The notes: generated by a model from the letters alone, not told the origin. A stretch of 64,000 bases of DNA from Thermoanaerobaculum sp. (GCA_021154885.1 JAJKHS010000081.1:21726-85725), one strand, 5' to 3'; shown: positions 36,299 to 45,978, numbered from the stretch's first letter. Numbers and translations: made by a program.

Positions 36299-37477
36299 GT
36301 GCCCGATTCAGCCGACCGCGACGAACGCATCCGCCAGGCCCTTCAGCTCTTGATCGACGAGGTTCGGGAACGGATCGACCGCCACCCTCTGGGCCACCTG
36401 GTGGCTGGCCGCGGCGAGCGCATCGACCTGCGTCTCTCCCTCCCCACGGCCCTGCGCGACGGCCAGATCGCCAAGGCTGGCCAGGACGCCGCGGAGTCGC
36501 TCCACGCGGCGGTCCAGGCCCTCCTCCACCACAGCGCCGTGTTCCAACCCGGGCGCGTCCTCTGCCTGCGCTGCCAGACGGCGGCCTGCGAGCACGCGGC
36601 CCCCACCGACAGCCGGCAGGTCTTCGCCGGCTGGGGCAGAACCGGCCTCCCCCGCTTCGTCGACTTCGGCCAATGGCTCCTGGCGCGGCGCGATCCGCGG
36701 GTGGACCTCCTCTACCGCGACACGCCCCAGCTCCTCACCGTGGTGGTGCCCGAAGCGGAGCTGGCCGGCGACCTCATCCCCGTCTTCGGCCAGCGGGAGG
36801 ACAGCTACCGCATCCACGCTCAGGTGGCGGCGGGATGGTACCAGGCGCCCGATCCCTCCGGCGTGGCCGGCTGGCGGCGGCCGCTCGCCGTCTCGTTGCA
36901 GGTGATCTCCACCCGGGCGCGGCGGCACCACCGACGCTTCGGCGTCAACGTGGTGGGGATCGGCCCGGGAGGCGAGCCGCTGGAGCACCTCTTCGACAAG
37001 CTCGGCGAGGTTTCCTGGGGCGACGCCGTGCGCTGGGCTCAAGGGGTGCTGCTGGGGATCGAGGGGCAGCTCGAGAGCGCTCCCCGCACCCCTCCGGAGG
37101 TGGTGGACAAGCGCATCGAGGGGCTCGTCCAGGCTGTGGCCCGGCGCTTGGAGAAGGGGTGGCGGGGCAAGGAGCGCCGCACCCGTCACGGCCAGCAGCG
37201 GCACTCCGAGGGGGACCGCCCCACCCGCATGGCCCTCGCCGACTTCGCCCGGGCGACGCCGGAGGACTTCCTCTTCGACACCCGGCGCGAGACTCTGGTG
37301 GTGGTGGGCGACCGCGGCCGGGCCCACGTCTTCAGCCTCGCCGGCAAGCTGGTGACCTCGGTGCGCTACAACCCCGCCGTCATCGAGAAGCGCCGCCAGA
37401 ATGGCCTCTGGCGCCCCGCCGCCGCCGAGGAGGTGAGGACGGTGCGCGAGCGGCTGGAGGCCGCTGGGCCGGCGTAG
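36299..37477 (+). CDS. Uncharacterised protein with a CxxCxxxxCxH motif
   Basis: 392 residues starting at GTG 36299. I do not recognise the family. The segment [16 protein letters not shown] near residues 87-103 looks like a zinc-binding site (CxxCx4CxH), and [16 protein letters not shown] follows at once. The middle is globular with no signal peptide or membrane helix. The last 90 residues contain a short beta-repeat ([24 protein letters not shown]). Its 3' end overlaps the converging M23 peptidase gene by 98 bp. Confidence 0.65.
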   Translation: MPDSADRDERIRQALQLLIDEVRERIDRHPLGHLVAGRGERIDLRLSLPTALRDGQIAKAGQDAAESLHAAVQALLHHSAVFQPGRVLCLRCQTAACEHAAPTDSRQVFAGWGRTGLPRFVDFGQWLLARRDPRVDLLYRDTPQLLTVVVPEAELAGDLIPVFGQREDSYRIHAQVAAGWYQAPDPSGVAGWRRPLAVSLQVISTRARRHHRRFGVNVVGIGPGGEPLEHLFDKLGEVSWGDAVRWAQGVLLGIEGQLESAPRTPPEVVDKRIEGLVQAVARRLEKGWRGKERRTRHGQQRHSEGDRPTRMALADFARATPEDFLFDTRRETLVVVGDRGRAHVFSLAGKLVTSVRYNPAVIEKRRQNGLWRPAAAEEVRTVRERLEAAGPA

Positions 37478-38015
37478 CCCTCTCGTGGTGAGGGGGGCCC
37501 GCCAGCAGCGGATACGGGTTCCGCGCCTCGCCGCCCGCGTAGATGCCGTAGTGGAGATGGGTCGGCGTCCCCTGGGCGTTGCCCGAGTCCCCCACGTAGC
37601 CCAGCACCGTCCCCACCTCGACCCAGTCCCCGACCGCCGGCGTCTCCCATTCGTCCAGGTGGGCGTAGTAGTGGCGCCAGCCCGCGGGGCCGAAGACGGT
37701 CACCGTCCTGCCTCCCAGCCGGTTCCACCCCTTGCTCACCACCACCCCTTGCGTGGTGGAGTGGATGGGCGTCCGGCGCGGGGCGAAGATGTCGATCCCC
37801 TCATGCCGGCGCCCCTCGGAGCGCGCGGCGCCCCAGGTGTCCGTCAGGTCCGAGGGCGCCACCCCCTCGACGGGGACGGGCAGGGAGGCCGGCGGCGGCT
37901 GGCGGTACAGCTTCACCACCCGGACGAGGTTCTTCAGATAAGGGTAGGACCAGATCAGGAACAGGAGGAGCAGCGCCAGCCCCACCAGCCGGAGGACGAC
38001 CTTGCGCCAGCTCAT
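37380..38015 (-). CDS. Membrane-anchored M23 peptidase (LytM-like)
   Basis: 211 residues. A single N-terminal membrane helix ([18 protein letters not shown]) is followed by the LytM domain with zinc ligands H-x3-D in [14 protein letters not shown] and HxH in [10 protein letters not shown], plus [15 protein letters not shown]. These enzymes cut peptide cross-bridges in peptidoglycan or act as regulators of other hydrolases. The C-terminal 40 residues are Pro/Arg-rich low complexity and overlap the opposite gene, so the true end of the functional protein is probably near residue 165. Confidence 0.87.
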   Translation of the reverse strand: MSWRKVVLRLVGLALLLLFLIWSYPYLKNLVRVVKLYRQPPPASLPVPVEGVAPSDLTDTWGAARSEGRRHEGIDIFAPRRTPIHSTTQGVVVSKGWNRLGGRTVTVFGPAGWRHYYAHLDEWETPAVGDWVEVGTVLGYVGDSGNAQGTPTHLHYGIYAGGEARNPYPLLAGPPHHERATPAQRPPAARAPSSPPRRRRGARGHSGGASR

Positions 38016-38095
38016 ACGCGCCTCTATCCTGGCTGGCCTCGGCTTGCCATGAGCTTATTCTAAGATGTGAAGCCCCGGCGGTAGAATCCGCCGGC

Positions 38096-38716
38096 ATGAC
38101 GTACCTGCCCCTCCTCTCCGTACTGCTGCTCGCCGTCGTCGCGTCTCCCCCGGGTCCCGCCCTGCCGGGCGAGGCACGCCAGACGCCGACGGGCGAGGTC
38201 TGGGTGGAGATGGTGAGCGCCGGGGCCGGCAAGCCGCACGAGGGGGTTGGCCGCGGGGTGATCGAGGCGCCGCCGGAGCGGGTCTTCCGGGCGCTCACCG
38301 ACTACGCTCACTGGCAGGAGTTCATGCCGTTCCTGAAGCAGGCCGACGCCCGGCCGCAGGCGGACGGCTCGGTGCTGAGCCGGCACGTGATGGCCCTCCC
38401 CTCCCCCCTGGGTGAGCGCCGGTACCAGGTCCGCTTCACCCAGGGCATCGAGGCGGGTCCGGAGGGCCGCCAGGGGAAGACGTGGTGGATCCGCTGGGCC
38501 TACGTCGAGGGCTCGGGCAACGTCTCCGGTCACCACGGCTCCTGGCAATTGACGGCCCTGGGGCCGGGCCGCACCCTGGCCGTCTGCCGCCTCTACACCG
38601 ACCCGGGCGGCCTCACGCCGCACTGGGCCATCGACCGCGGCACGGAGCAGACGCTGCCCTGGATCTTCCACGGTCTACGCCAGCAAGTCCGCCGTTCCCG
38701 GTACGACGGTCTCTAG
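38096..38716 (+). CDS. Exported START/SRPBCC-domain protein
   Basis: 206 residues with a signal peptide (LLSVLLLAVVASPPGPALPG). The rest fits a START/polyketide-cyclase-like lipid-binding fold: GRGVIEAPPERVFRALTDYA, HWQEFMPFLKQADARPQADG, WRIRW-like strands and a final long helix (PWIFHGLRQQVRRSR). It probably binds a hydrophobic ligand in the periplasm. No ribosome site is obvious at ATG 38096, but the signal peptide supports the start. Confidence 0.72.
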   Translation: MTYLPLLSVLLLAVVASPPGPALPGEARQTPTGEVWVEMVSAGAGKPHEGVGRGVIEAPPERVFRALTDYAHWQEFMPFLKQADARPQADGSVLSRHVMALPSPLGERRYQVRFTQGIEAGPEGRQGKTWWIRWAYVEGSGNVSGHHGSWQLTALGPGRTLAVCRLYTDPGGLTPHWAIDRGTEQTLPWIFHGLRQQVRRSRYDGL

Positions 38717-38772
38717 GGTACAATCAGCAGGTCCCGTAACCTCTTTCGGCGCCAGCGGCGAGGCAGGCCACC

Positions 38773-39960
38773 ATGAACCAACAGAACAGGCAGGACATCC
38801 TTGCGCTCGAGACCCACCTCGGCACCGAGCTGCACCGCCGCTCCACCGAGTTGACCCGCGCCTGGCTGGACCGGCTGATCGAGCGGCTGGACGTCCATCC
38901 GCGCCGTATCTTCCCCACCGACGCCCTGCTCAACCACATCCCCGAGGTGCTGCGGGCCATCTCCGACTATCTCTGCTCCGACGGCGCCCTGGAGCACGAG
39001 GAGATGCTGCGGAGCGAATTCGGCAAGATGGCCCGGCTGCGGCGCGAGCAGGGCTACGACATCGACGAGATCCTGGCCGAGTTCGAGATCCTGGGCGAGA
39101 TCCTCTACAACGCCCTGCGGGAGGAGGCGCGGCGGTTCGGGCGCAAGGTGCCTCCCGACTATGCCATCGAGGTGGCCGAGCGCCTCTACCGCTCGCTGAC
39201 GGCCATCACCACCATCACGGCGACGACCTTTCGCGAAGAGGGGTTCCGGGACCGCCGGGAGCGGGCGCGGCTGCTGGGCGGCTTCGGCCGCGAGCTGGCA
39301 CACGAGCTGCGCAACCGCCTGAGCACGGCCGAGGCCGCCCTCCACCTGCTGGAGGCGAACGGCGTCGACCCGGCCACCCGCGAGCGGACGCTGCGCACCC
39401 TGCGCAATACCCTGCGACGCATCAAGGGGGTGGCAGACGACGTCCACTCCCTCGCCATCGCCCAAGGGAGCGAGGAGGGGGCGCAGGGCAGGCGCCTGTC
39501 GCTGCGGACCCTGCTCGAAGAGGCGGTGGACGAGCTGCGGGGGATCGCGGACGAGAAGGCGGTGCGCATCGAGGTCCGGGAGCCCATCCCCGACGTGCAG
39601 GTGGACGCCATCCGGGTCGAGCTGGCGCTGATCAACCTGGTGGGCAACGCCGTCAAGTACTCCGATCCTGGGGAGGAGGAGCGCTGGGTGCGCATCGCCG
39701 TGCAGCGTGACGAGGAGGGCTACTGGCGCATCTCCGTCTCAGACAATGGGATGGGCATCCCGGACGACATGCAGGACCGGGTCTTCGAGCAGTTCGTCCG
39801 CGCCCACCCGGGCATCGCCGACGGCACCGGCCTGGGGCTCGCCATTGCCCGCTCCGCCGTCGAGCAGATGGGCGGCAAGATCTGGCTGGAGAGCAAGCCC
39901 GGCATCGGCACCACCTTCCACTTCACCGTGGTGGACCCGCCGGCGGCGCGGGAGGACTAG
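38773..39960 (+). CDS. Soluble histidine kinase with RsbRD-like sensor domain
   Basis: 395 residues with no membrane helix. The first about 160 residues are all helical (LTRAWLDRLIERLDVHPRRI; LRREQGYDIDEILAEFEILG), like the RsbRD/globin-like N-terminal sensor of stressosome proteins. The kinase core follows: phosphoacceptor helix LAHELRNRLSTAEAALHLL, N-box LINLVGNAVKYSDPG, DNGMGIPDD and GLGLAIARSAVEQMGGKI. No response regulator is adjacent, so it is an orphan kinase. It lies just upstream of the Nif11 peptide gene. Confidence 0.88.
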   Translation: MNQQNRQDILALETHLGTELHRRSTELTRAWLDRLIERLDVHPRRIFPTDALLNHIPEVLRAISDYLCSDGALEHEEMLRSEFGKMARLRREQGYDIDEILAEFEILGEILYNALREEARRFGRKVPPDYAIEVAERLYRSLTAITTITATTFREEGFRDRRERARLLGGFGRELAHELRNRLSTAEAALHLLEANGVDPATRERTLRTLRNTLRRIKGVADDVHSLAIAQGSEEGAQGRRLSLRTLLEEAVDELRGIADEKAVRIEVREPIPDVQVDAIRVELALINLVGNAVKYSDPGEEERWVRIAVQRDEEGYWRISVSDNGMGIPDDMQDRVFEQFVRAHPGIADGTGLGLAIARSAVEQMGGKIWLESKPGIGTTFHFTVVDPPAARED

Positions 39961-40080
39961 GGCTCCACTCCCAAAGCCATCCTCCGGACGAATCTTGCAT
40001 ACCCACCCCGTTGGGGGGTTGATTTGCCCTCCCACTTCGCGCATTGTGGAGGGAGCATCGTCCCAAGAGGAGACAAGATC

Positions 40081-40329
40081 ATGAGCGAAGAGCTGAAGAG
40101 CTTTCTTCAGAGCCTGCGCACGAAGCCCGAGCTGCTGGCGGAGCTGCGGTCCCTGCATGGGGACCCGGAGGCGGCGATCCGGTGGGCTCGCGAGCGGGGA
40201 TGCCATCTGACGCCCGCGGACGTCGCCGAGATCCGGGACAGCGACCGGGAGCTTTCAGACGACGAGCTCGAACAGGCCGCCGGCGGCGACACCGCATGGC
40301 CGCCGCCGCCGCCTCCTCCGGGTCCCTAG
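40081..40329 (+). CDS. Nif11-type RiPP precursor with polyproline core
   Basis: 82 residues; AAGAGGAGAC lies before ATG 40081. The leader has the Nif11 pattern: short helices with LKSFLQSLRTKPELLAELRS, DPEAAIRWARERGCHLTPAD and the closing ELSDDELEQAAGG (residues 57-69). After the GG, the presumed core is only DTAWPPPPPPPGP, seven consecutive prolines with one Trp. C39-type peptidases cut such leaders after GG, and one is encoded at 56508-58742. Nif11 peptides are modified by varied enzymes; here the likely partner is the unrecognised gene 24 bp downstream. Confidence 0.8.
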   Translation: MSEELKSFLQSLRTKPELLAELRSLHGDPEAAIRWARERGCHLTPADVAEIRDSDRELSDDELEQAAGGDTAWPPPPPPPGP

Positions 40330-40353
40330 GCCCCCGTCGCTCCCGGGGCGCCA

Positions 40354-41373
40354 ATGACACCGGTCGCATCCCCGGCCTATGGTGACTGGCTGCGGGTGGC
40401 GCGGCGGCACCTGACCTCGCCACTCCGCAGTCCCCAGGCCCTGAATCGCCTGCTCTCCGTCGGCGCTCATCTCCCGGGAGATTGCCAGGGAGCCCTCGAA
40501 GTCCATCTGGGAGCGGGCGGCGCTGTCGACCTGTCGGTTCGCGTCGAGGAACCTGAACAGGCCAGTCGTCTGGCGGAGCAACCCCTGCCCGCCCACCTGT
40601 GTCGTTTTCTGTCCCGCTGGTCCGAGGCAGGAGGCCCGTTTTCCAGCATCCCCTGTGTCTGGCTCGAGCTCGACTTGGACCGGCCGGTGCAGGGCTTACC
40701 CATTCCCTCGGTCTGCACCCGGCTGCCACGGGAGGCAGACCTGGACTGGATCGTCGAATCCCTGCTGCCCGCACTGCATGGCGGCCCTCTGAGCGAGGCC
40801 CAGAGCCGGCTGGTGCGGCGCTGCCACGGCGAGATCCCCGAGGGGAGCTGCCTCCTCTATGTTTTCAGCCTGCTCTCCCGGCCGGGAAGCCCGGTGCGGA
40901 TGGAGATCTTCGGGCTCGATCCGGCCGGCGCGCTGGCCTACCTGCACCGCGTGGCGCCCCAGGCCGCCCCACCTCTGGCCGAGATCGCGCCCGTCTTCGA
41001 GGGGATCGAGCGGCCCCACCTCTCCTTCGACATCGGCGCGGAGATCCTGCCGAGGGTGGGCCTCGAAGGCTCCTTCCCCCGCCAGCGCGAGCCCCGCTGG
41101 TCTGAGCTCTTCGCGCGTCTCGTGGCCCGCGGCCTCTGCACGCCCGCGGAGCGGGACGCCATTCTGGCTTGGCCGGGGTACGACACCTTCTGGACGGCCG
41201 CAGCAGACTGGCCCCTGGAGCTGGCCGGCATGGGCGGCTTCTGCGTGCGCAACCTCAGCCACGTCAAAGTGGTGGCGCAGCCGGGCCGGCCGCCGGAAGC
41301 GAAGGTCTACCTGCTGGTCTCTTATCGGGCCGCAGCCAGCTCGCCCGCAAGGCGGTCGGTCCTCTCCACGTAG
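40354..41373 (+). CDS. Uncharacterised protein next to the Nif11 precursor
   Basis: 339 residues, 24 bp after the precursor and in the same direction, so probably co-transcribed. No family is recognised. Distinctive stretches are HLSFDIGAEILPRVGLEGSF, ARGLCTPAERDAILAWPGYD and FCVRNLSHVKVVAQPGRPPE near the C terminus. There is no CxxxCxxC radical SAM motif, no ATP-grasp signature and no membrane helix. It may be a tailoring enzyme or binding protein for the proline-rich peptide. Its last 52 bp overlap the converging cyclase gene. Confidence 0.7.
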   Translation: MTPVASPAYGDWLRVARRHLTSPLRSPQALNRLLSVGAHLPGDCQGALEVHLGAGGAVDLSVRVEEPEQASRLAEQPLPAHLCRFLSRWSEAGGPFSSIPCVWLELDLDRPVQGLPIPSVCTRLPREADLDWIVESLLPALHGGPLSEAQSRLVRRCHGEIPEGSCLLYVFSLLSRPGSPVRMEIFGLDPAGALAYLHRVAPQAAPPLAEIAPVFEGIERPHLSFDIGAEILPRVGLEGSFPRQREPRWSELFARLVARGLCTPAERDAILAWPGYDTFWTAAADWPLELAGMGGFCVRNLSHVKVVAQPGRPPEAKVYLLVSYRAAASSPARRSVLST

Positions 41374-44300
41374 ACCGGCAGCCCCAGTTCCGCGAACAGC
41401 CGGCGGGCCTCGCCGAGCTGCCCCGCCGCCGCCTCGGACCCGGCGCCAGCCAGCAGCGCCAGATCGAGCCGGGTGCGGGCCACCTCGAAGGAGGCCTCGA
41501 TGGCGCGGAAGCTCTCCAGTGCCTCCTGAAGCCACTTCTCCGCCTCCTCCCGGTCGCCGGCCGCGCGGGCGACGCGCCCCAAGGCGCGCTGGGCCATGCC
41601 GCTGCCGTAGCGAAACCGGACCTCCCCGGTGACGGCGAGCGCCTCGCGGGCGAGCTTTCGGGCCTCGTCCAGGCAGCCCGAGAGGAGACGAGCCTCGGCG
41701 AGGAAGGCGGAGAACCAGCCCAGGAGCTGCTTCATGCCGGCCCGGCGCAGCCGCTCCACGGAATCCCCCAGCGCTTCCGTGGCCCTGGGGATGTCTCCCT
41801 TCTCCAGGTAGGCGTAGCCGAGGAAGCCTAGGGCCGCGGCGGTGTTGAGAGGGTCCTGAGCCCGTTCCAGCCCGCCCTGGCACTCCTCGATGCCGCGGTC
41901 GAAATCCCCTAGGGAAGCATGGAAATAACCGGTGCTCCAGGACGGATCGAGCCGGGGGTCCTGAAGGGCGCGCCAGACCCCCTCGGCTCGTCGCATCCGG
42001 TCGAACGCGTCGTCGAACTGGCCCAGGACGTAGTGATGAAAACCCGCCACCCAGTAGGCCTGCCCCTGCCACCAGCGGTCCGTGCTGCGCTCCAGCAGGT
42101 CGACGGCCCGCCGGCCGTGCTCGATTCCCTCCGAAAACCGGCCCGACCAAAAGGCGTCGCGGCAGAGCACGTACCAGGCGCGACCTTCCGTCATCACGTC
42201 GCCGCCGCGCCGCGCGGCCGCAATGGAAACGTGGGCATTGGCCGCGGCCGCCTCCTGGTCGCCCAGGTAGCTGTCGGTGTGGGCCAGCCAGAAGTGATAG
42301 CGGCCCGCGAGCGCGGGATCGCCCAGCCGGTCCAGGAGCTCCCGCTCGCCCAGGAACAGCTCCAGGGTCTCAGGGAAGCGGGCTAGGGGGAGGAGAGATT
42401 CGGCCAACAGCAGGATCAGCTCCATCCGGCGCCGGTCCGCTTCCGGCTGCGGCAGGTGCGCGCAGTGCGCCAAGGCCTGCCGCAGGGCCTTCTCCGCCTC
42501 GGCGTGGGCGTACCGGCGAGCCGCCTGACCGGCGAAAAGGATTAGATAGGAAACTGCCTTCTCGGCCTCGCCAGCTTCGGAGTAGTGATAGGCCAGGGCG
42601 TCGTAGACATCCTCCAGGCGCCCCTCGAAGAGGGATTCGAAAGCTTGTCCGGCCGCCGCATGCAGGGCCCGCCGGCGGCCCGTCAACAGCGTCTGGTAGA
42701 CCGCCTCCTGAGTCAGGGCGTGCTTGAACAGGTACCGGGGCTCCTCGGCCGTGGGCTCCTCGTAGAGGAACTCCCAGCGCTTGAGGTCCGACAGCAGGGA
42801 CGTGAGATCGCCAGCCCTCTCCCAGATGGCGGCCAGGAGATTCAAGGGGAACTCCCGGCCCAGCACGGACGCCGTCTGGAGGAGCCGCTTGTGCTCGTCC
42901 GGCAACCGGTCGATGCGGGCCATGAGCACACCCTGGATCGTATCGGGGACCGAGACTCCTGGATGCTCGAGCAGCGAACGCGCCAACTCCTCCAGGAAGA
43001 AGGGGTTCCCCTCCCCCTTGCCGCGCACCTCGGCCACCAGCTTCTCCGGCAGCTCGGCGCGGCGGAGCACGGCACGGACGACCGCCTCGCTCTCCGCATC
43101 CGTCAGGCGGGCGAGAGAGATCTGGGTGGCATACGACTTCTCGATCCACGGCGGCCGGTAGCCGGAGCGGTAGGTGGCGATGAGCAGCCCGTGGGCGGCG
43201 AACAGACCCTCCACCAGCAGGGAGAGGAATTCCTCTGAGGTGCGGTCCACCCAGTGGAGGTCCTCGATCTCCAACACCACAAGCCGGCGGCGCGACTCGT
43301 TGAGGACCATCTGGCGCAGCAGCCGGAAAGTCCGGGCCTGCAACGCCTGGGGGCTCAGCTCGGCAATCGCCTCCGTGCCTTCCCGGACGCCGAGCAGGTG
43401 GAAGAAATAGGGCAGCGCCTCCGCCACCTCCATCTCGGCCCGGCGCAGGCCGGCCACGACCTTGCCGGTCACCGTAGCGGCGGCGTCGGCCTCGCCGATC
43501 TCCCAGGCATTGCGGAGCATATAGAGGATGGGCACATAGGGTACGCCGCTGGTGTAGGAGAGGCACCGCCCGGCGAGGTGGAGGACGGGGCGGTCCCACA
43601 GCCGGCGCCGGAATTCGTAGACCAGCCGGGACTTGCCCGAGCCGGCCTCGGCCGCGATGCCCACCACCTGCCCCTCCCCCGCCGCAGCCCGCTCGCGCAA
43701 CTCCTCCAGGACCGCCATCTCCCGCCGGCGGCCGACGAACGGCGACCGCGCCGTGCTGCCGAGGACGGCGTCCTCGGATTGCAGGAGGCCCACGCCCAGC
43801 AGCCGGAACGCCCGGACCGGCGCCTCCTTCCCCTTCACCTGGAGCGGCGGCATCGGCTCCAGCCGGGCGGAGCCCTGGAGGAAGCGACTCGTGTCCTCGC
43901 TCACCAGGATGGCCCCGGGCGCGGCGAGCTGCTGGAGACGGGCTGCGAGGTTCGTCGTATCGCCAATGGCGGTGTAGTCCCGGCGGAGCTGGTCGCCGAT
44001 GCCGCCCACCACCACCCAGCCGGTATTGATCCCCATGCGGAACCGGAGCTCCACGCCGCCACGCTCCCCCAGCTCGGCATGGTGTTCCGCCAGCAGCTTC
44101 TGGAGACCGAGAGCGGCCAACGCCGCCCGGCGGGCATGGTCCTCATGGGCAATGGGGGCCCCGAACAGCGCCATGAAACCGTCCCCCAGGAACTGGTTGA
44201 TCGTGCCCTCGTAGCGGTGGACCTCCGAGAGGGCCAGCTCGAAGAACCGGTTCAGGAGGAGGTGCATGGTCTCCGGCCCCAGCCGCTCGGCCAGCGAGGT

Positions 44301-44597
44301 CGAACCCACGAGATCGCAGAACACGACGGTGACCTGTTTGCGCTCGCCCTCCAGGGCGGACTTGGACTGGAGGATCTGGGTTGCGAGGTGAGGCGGGGTG
44401 TAGCTCTGAAGTGTAGGCACGGCTGGGGCCTCCGCCTTGGCGGTCGCCCCTAGGGCCGAGCCGCACTCGCCACAAAACTTGAAACCGGGCGGGCTCTCGG
44501 TGCCGCACTGGGAGCAAAGGGCGACCAGCTTTGCGCCGCATTGGCCGCAGAACTTCATGCCGGGAAGGCAGTCGAACTGGCATTGAGGGCACTTCAT
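41322..44597 (-). CDS. Class III nucleotide cyclase / ATPase / TPR multidomain protein with zinc ribbons
   Basis: 1091 residues from ATG 44597. Two zinc ribbons open the protein (CPQCQFDCLPGMKFCGQCG; CSQCGTESPPGFKFCGECG). The cyclase domain (about 85-265) has the metal-binding FCDLVGST and GDGFMALFGAP and the AIGDTTNLAARL segment. The ATPase domain starts near 285 with a Walker A of AEAGSGKSRL, where Ala replaces the first Gly, and VLEIEDLHWVD as Walker B. The rest, from about 640, is TPR-like helices. The plan resembles soluble adenylyl cyclase-type signalling proteins and STAND regulators. Whether it makes cAMP cannot be settled by eye. Broken copies lie at 48.2 and 49.3-50.4 kb. Confidence 0.9.
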   Translation of the reverse strand: MKCPQCQFDCLPGMKFCGQCGAKLVALCSQCGTESPPGFKFCGECGSALGATAKAEAPAVPTLQSYTPPHLATQILQSKSALEGERKQVTVVFCDLVGSTSLAERLGPETMHLLLNRFFELALSEVHRYEGTINQFLGDGFMALFGAPIAHEDHARRAALAALGLQKLLAEHHAELGERGGVELRFRMGINTGWVVVGGIGDQLRRDYTAIGDTTNLAARLQQLAAPGAILVSEDTSRFLQGSARLEPMPPLQVKGKEAPVRAFRLLGVGLLQSEDAVLGSTARSPFVGRRREMAVLEELRERAAAGEGQVVGIAAEAGSGKSRLVYEFRRRLWDRPVLHLAGRCLSYTSGVPYVPILYMLRNAWEIGEADAAATVTGKVVAGLRRAEMEVAEALPYFFHLLGVREGTEAIAELSPQALQARTFRLLRQMVLNESRRRLVVLEIEDLHWVDRTSEEFLSLLVEGLFAAHGLLIATYRSGYRPPWIEKSYATQISLARLTDAESEAVVRAVLRRAELPEKLVAEVRGKGEGNPFFLEELARSLLEHPGVSVPDTIQGVLMARIDRLPDEHKRLLQTASVLGREFPLNLLAAIWERAGDLTSLLSDLKRWEFLYEEPTAEEPRYLFKHALTQEAVYQTLLTGRRRALHAAAGQAFESLFEGRLEDVYDALAYHYSEAGEAEKAVSYLILFAGQAARRYAHAEAEKALRQALAHCAHLPQPEADRRRMELILLLAESLLPLARFPETLELFLGERELLDRLGDPALAGRYHFWLAHTDSYLGDQEAAAANAHVSIAAARRGGDVMTEGRAWYVLCRDAFWSGRFSEGIEHGRRAVDLLERSTDRWWQGQAYWVAGFHHYVLGQFDDAFDRMRRAEGVWRALQDPRLDPSWSTGYFHASLGDFDRGIEECQGGLERAQDPLNTAAALGFLGYAYLEKGDIPRATEALGDSVERLRRAGMKQLLGWFSAFLAEARLLSGCLDEARKLAREALAVTGEVRFRYGSGMAQRALGRVARAAGDREEAEKWLQEALESFRAIEASFEVARTRLDLALLAGAGSEAAAGQLGEARRLFAELGLPVYVERTDRLAGELAAAR

Positions 44598-44670
44598 GAC
44601 CAGCTCCATAGAACCACGGCGATGAAGACAACGATCGCGCCCCTTCCCTTTCTAGAAAACCTCGACCCGT

Positions 44671-45978
44671 TCAGGCAGGGAGCCACTCAGCCGTGTAGGG
44701 ATTATAGCTGCACTTCGAGGGTTTCGAGTAGACGTCCCCGGGCGAAGTGAGATAGGCTCGGCAATCGGTGCATATATAACGGAACTCACAATCCTTGCAT
44801 ATCTCGACCTGGTCCTTGTTGATCTCCCACAATGCAGCAAAATCATTATGCGCCAAGGCGCTGTGTAATGAGGTGTCACTAGTATTTCCAAAGGACCGCG
44901 GCAGTGATGGACAGTTCCTAATCTCTCCTCTGGCATCGATCGAAATCTTGCGGTTAAGACAGCTGTTAAATCTTCGTGCCTCAGCAAAGGCCGAAAGGTT
45001 AGTCACGAAGTATCTCGGATGAACTTGGCCGCAGCAGGCGGGAGAGTCTATCGCTTGGGCTAGATAGCGTAAGGTAACATTCCTGCCTATGACGCAGCCG
45101 CGATTCTCAGGGGCTGAATGGATAATTACGCTGTTGACTCGCTGATACTGGATGCTCAGCGACTCCAATGCCTCTACCGTCAACTCGATGTTATAGGCCG
45201 CAATGATATCAATTGATCGAAGACCGCCGTAGGCTGCGGCCTTCAGCACTGCTTCCAACTCCTGCTGACCGGGCGAGCAGAAGAAGCGGAGCTGCAGAGC
45301 TTTACAACCCAGGTCATCAAGTTCACTCAGGATCTTAGGATAATTGTGCTGGGAAGCAGCATCCGCGTCAATAATCGCATTAGTGATCCGCTCGGGTCTT
45401 TCCCAGCCAAAATCGAGGTCCGGAAAGCATTTCGGATCTGTGCACCAGAATCCCAACTCCTTACTAATGAGGAACTCAAAGTATTCCTCTATTACCTCAT
45501 CGTAAGAATTGCCGTAAAGAGCTTTGATCGCGGCGATGGTCTTACCCCGATGCTCGTTCAAAATCTTATAAAGGCCATTGGGAATGAAACAAAATACGGA
45601 GCGCTGCAGATCGCAGATGAGGCTGCGTCGCGCGCCCCGCACCGGTACACAGCAAGCGAAAAGAACGAACACGCCTTCCAGTCCCAACCTTAATTTCTTG
45701 ACCAGGTCAATAGGCTGGGTTTGTATGGGCTCGACACTGACCTCCTCCTCCCGTGCGTCTTCCTGGATGCTTTGAGGCTTACTACTAGCGCAGCACCGCG
45801 AGATCGGTTTGTGGAAGCCCCAGCAGCAATAGCCATCAGCATGGTAGACGCTGCTCTCAGCCAAACGTTGCACGGAGCCAAGTTCCTCGGCCAACGGCTC
45901 CATGAAGCGGTAGTTAACCGGCATCAGACGTTGCCCCTCGGGAGTGAGTCGCTCGAACAGGCTACGGCTGTCGGGCAT
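44671..45978 (-). CDS. Grasp-with-spasm SPASM-domain peptide maturase (GwsS-like), with N-terminal extension
   Basis: 435 residues as read. From about residue 103 it matches the SPASM protein of grasp-with-spasm systems: FACCVPVRGARRSLICDLQR, FIPNGLYKILNEHRGKTIAA, ITNAIIDAD and a C-terminal SPASM cysteine cluster (CLNRKISIDARGEIRNCPSL; CKDCEFRYICTDCRAYL). There is no CxxxCxxC, as in this group, so it is not itself a radical SAM enzyme. The first 100 residues (including YCCWGFHKPISRCC) are not expected. They may be a fused small protein, or the true start may be a TTG/GTG near 45680. It overlaps the ATP-grasp gene by 17 bp. The segment is visibly AT-richer than its flanks. Confidence 0.8.
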   Translation of the reverse strand: MPDSRSLFERLTPEGQRLMPVNYRFMEPLAEELGSVQRLAESSVYHADGYCCWGFHKPISRCCASSKPQSIQEDAREEEVSVEPIQTQPIDLVKKLRLGLEGVFVLFACCVPVRGARRSLICDLQRSVFCFIPNGLYKILNEHRGKTIAAIKALYGNSYDEVIEEYFEFLISKELGFWCTDPKCFPDLDFGWERPERITNAIIDADAASQHNYPKILSELDDLGCKALQLRFFCSPGQQELEAVLKAAAYGGLRSIDIIAAYNIELTVEALESLSIQYQRVNSVIIHSAPENRGCVIGRNVTLRYLAQAIDSPACCGQVHPRYFVTNLSAFAEARRFNSCLNRKISIDARGEIRNCPSLPRSFGNTSDTSLHSALAHNDFAALWEINKDQVEICKDCEFRYICTDCRAYLTSPGDVYSKPSKCSYNPYTAEWLPA

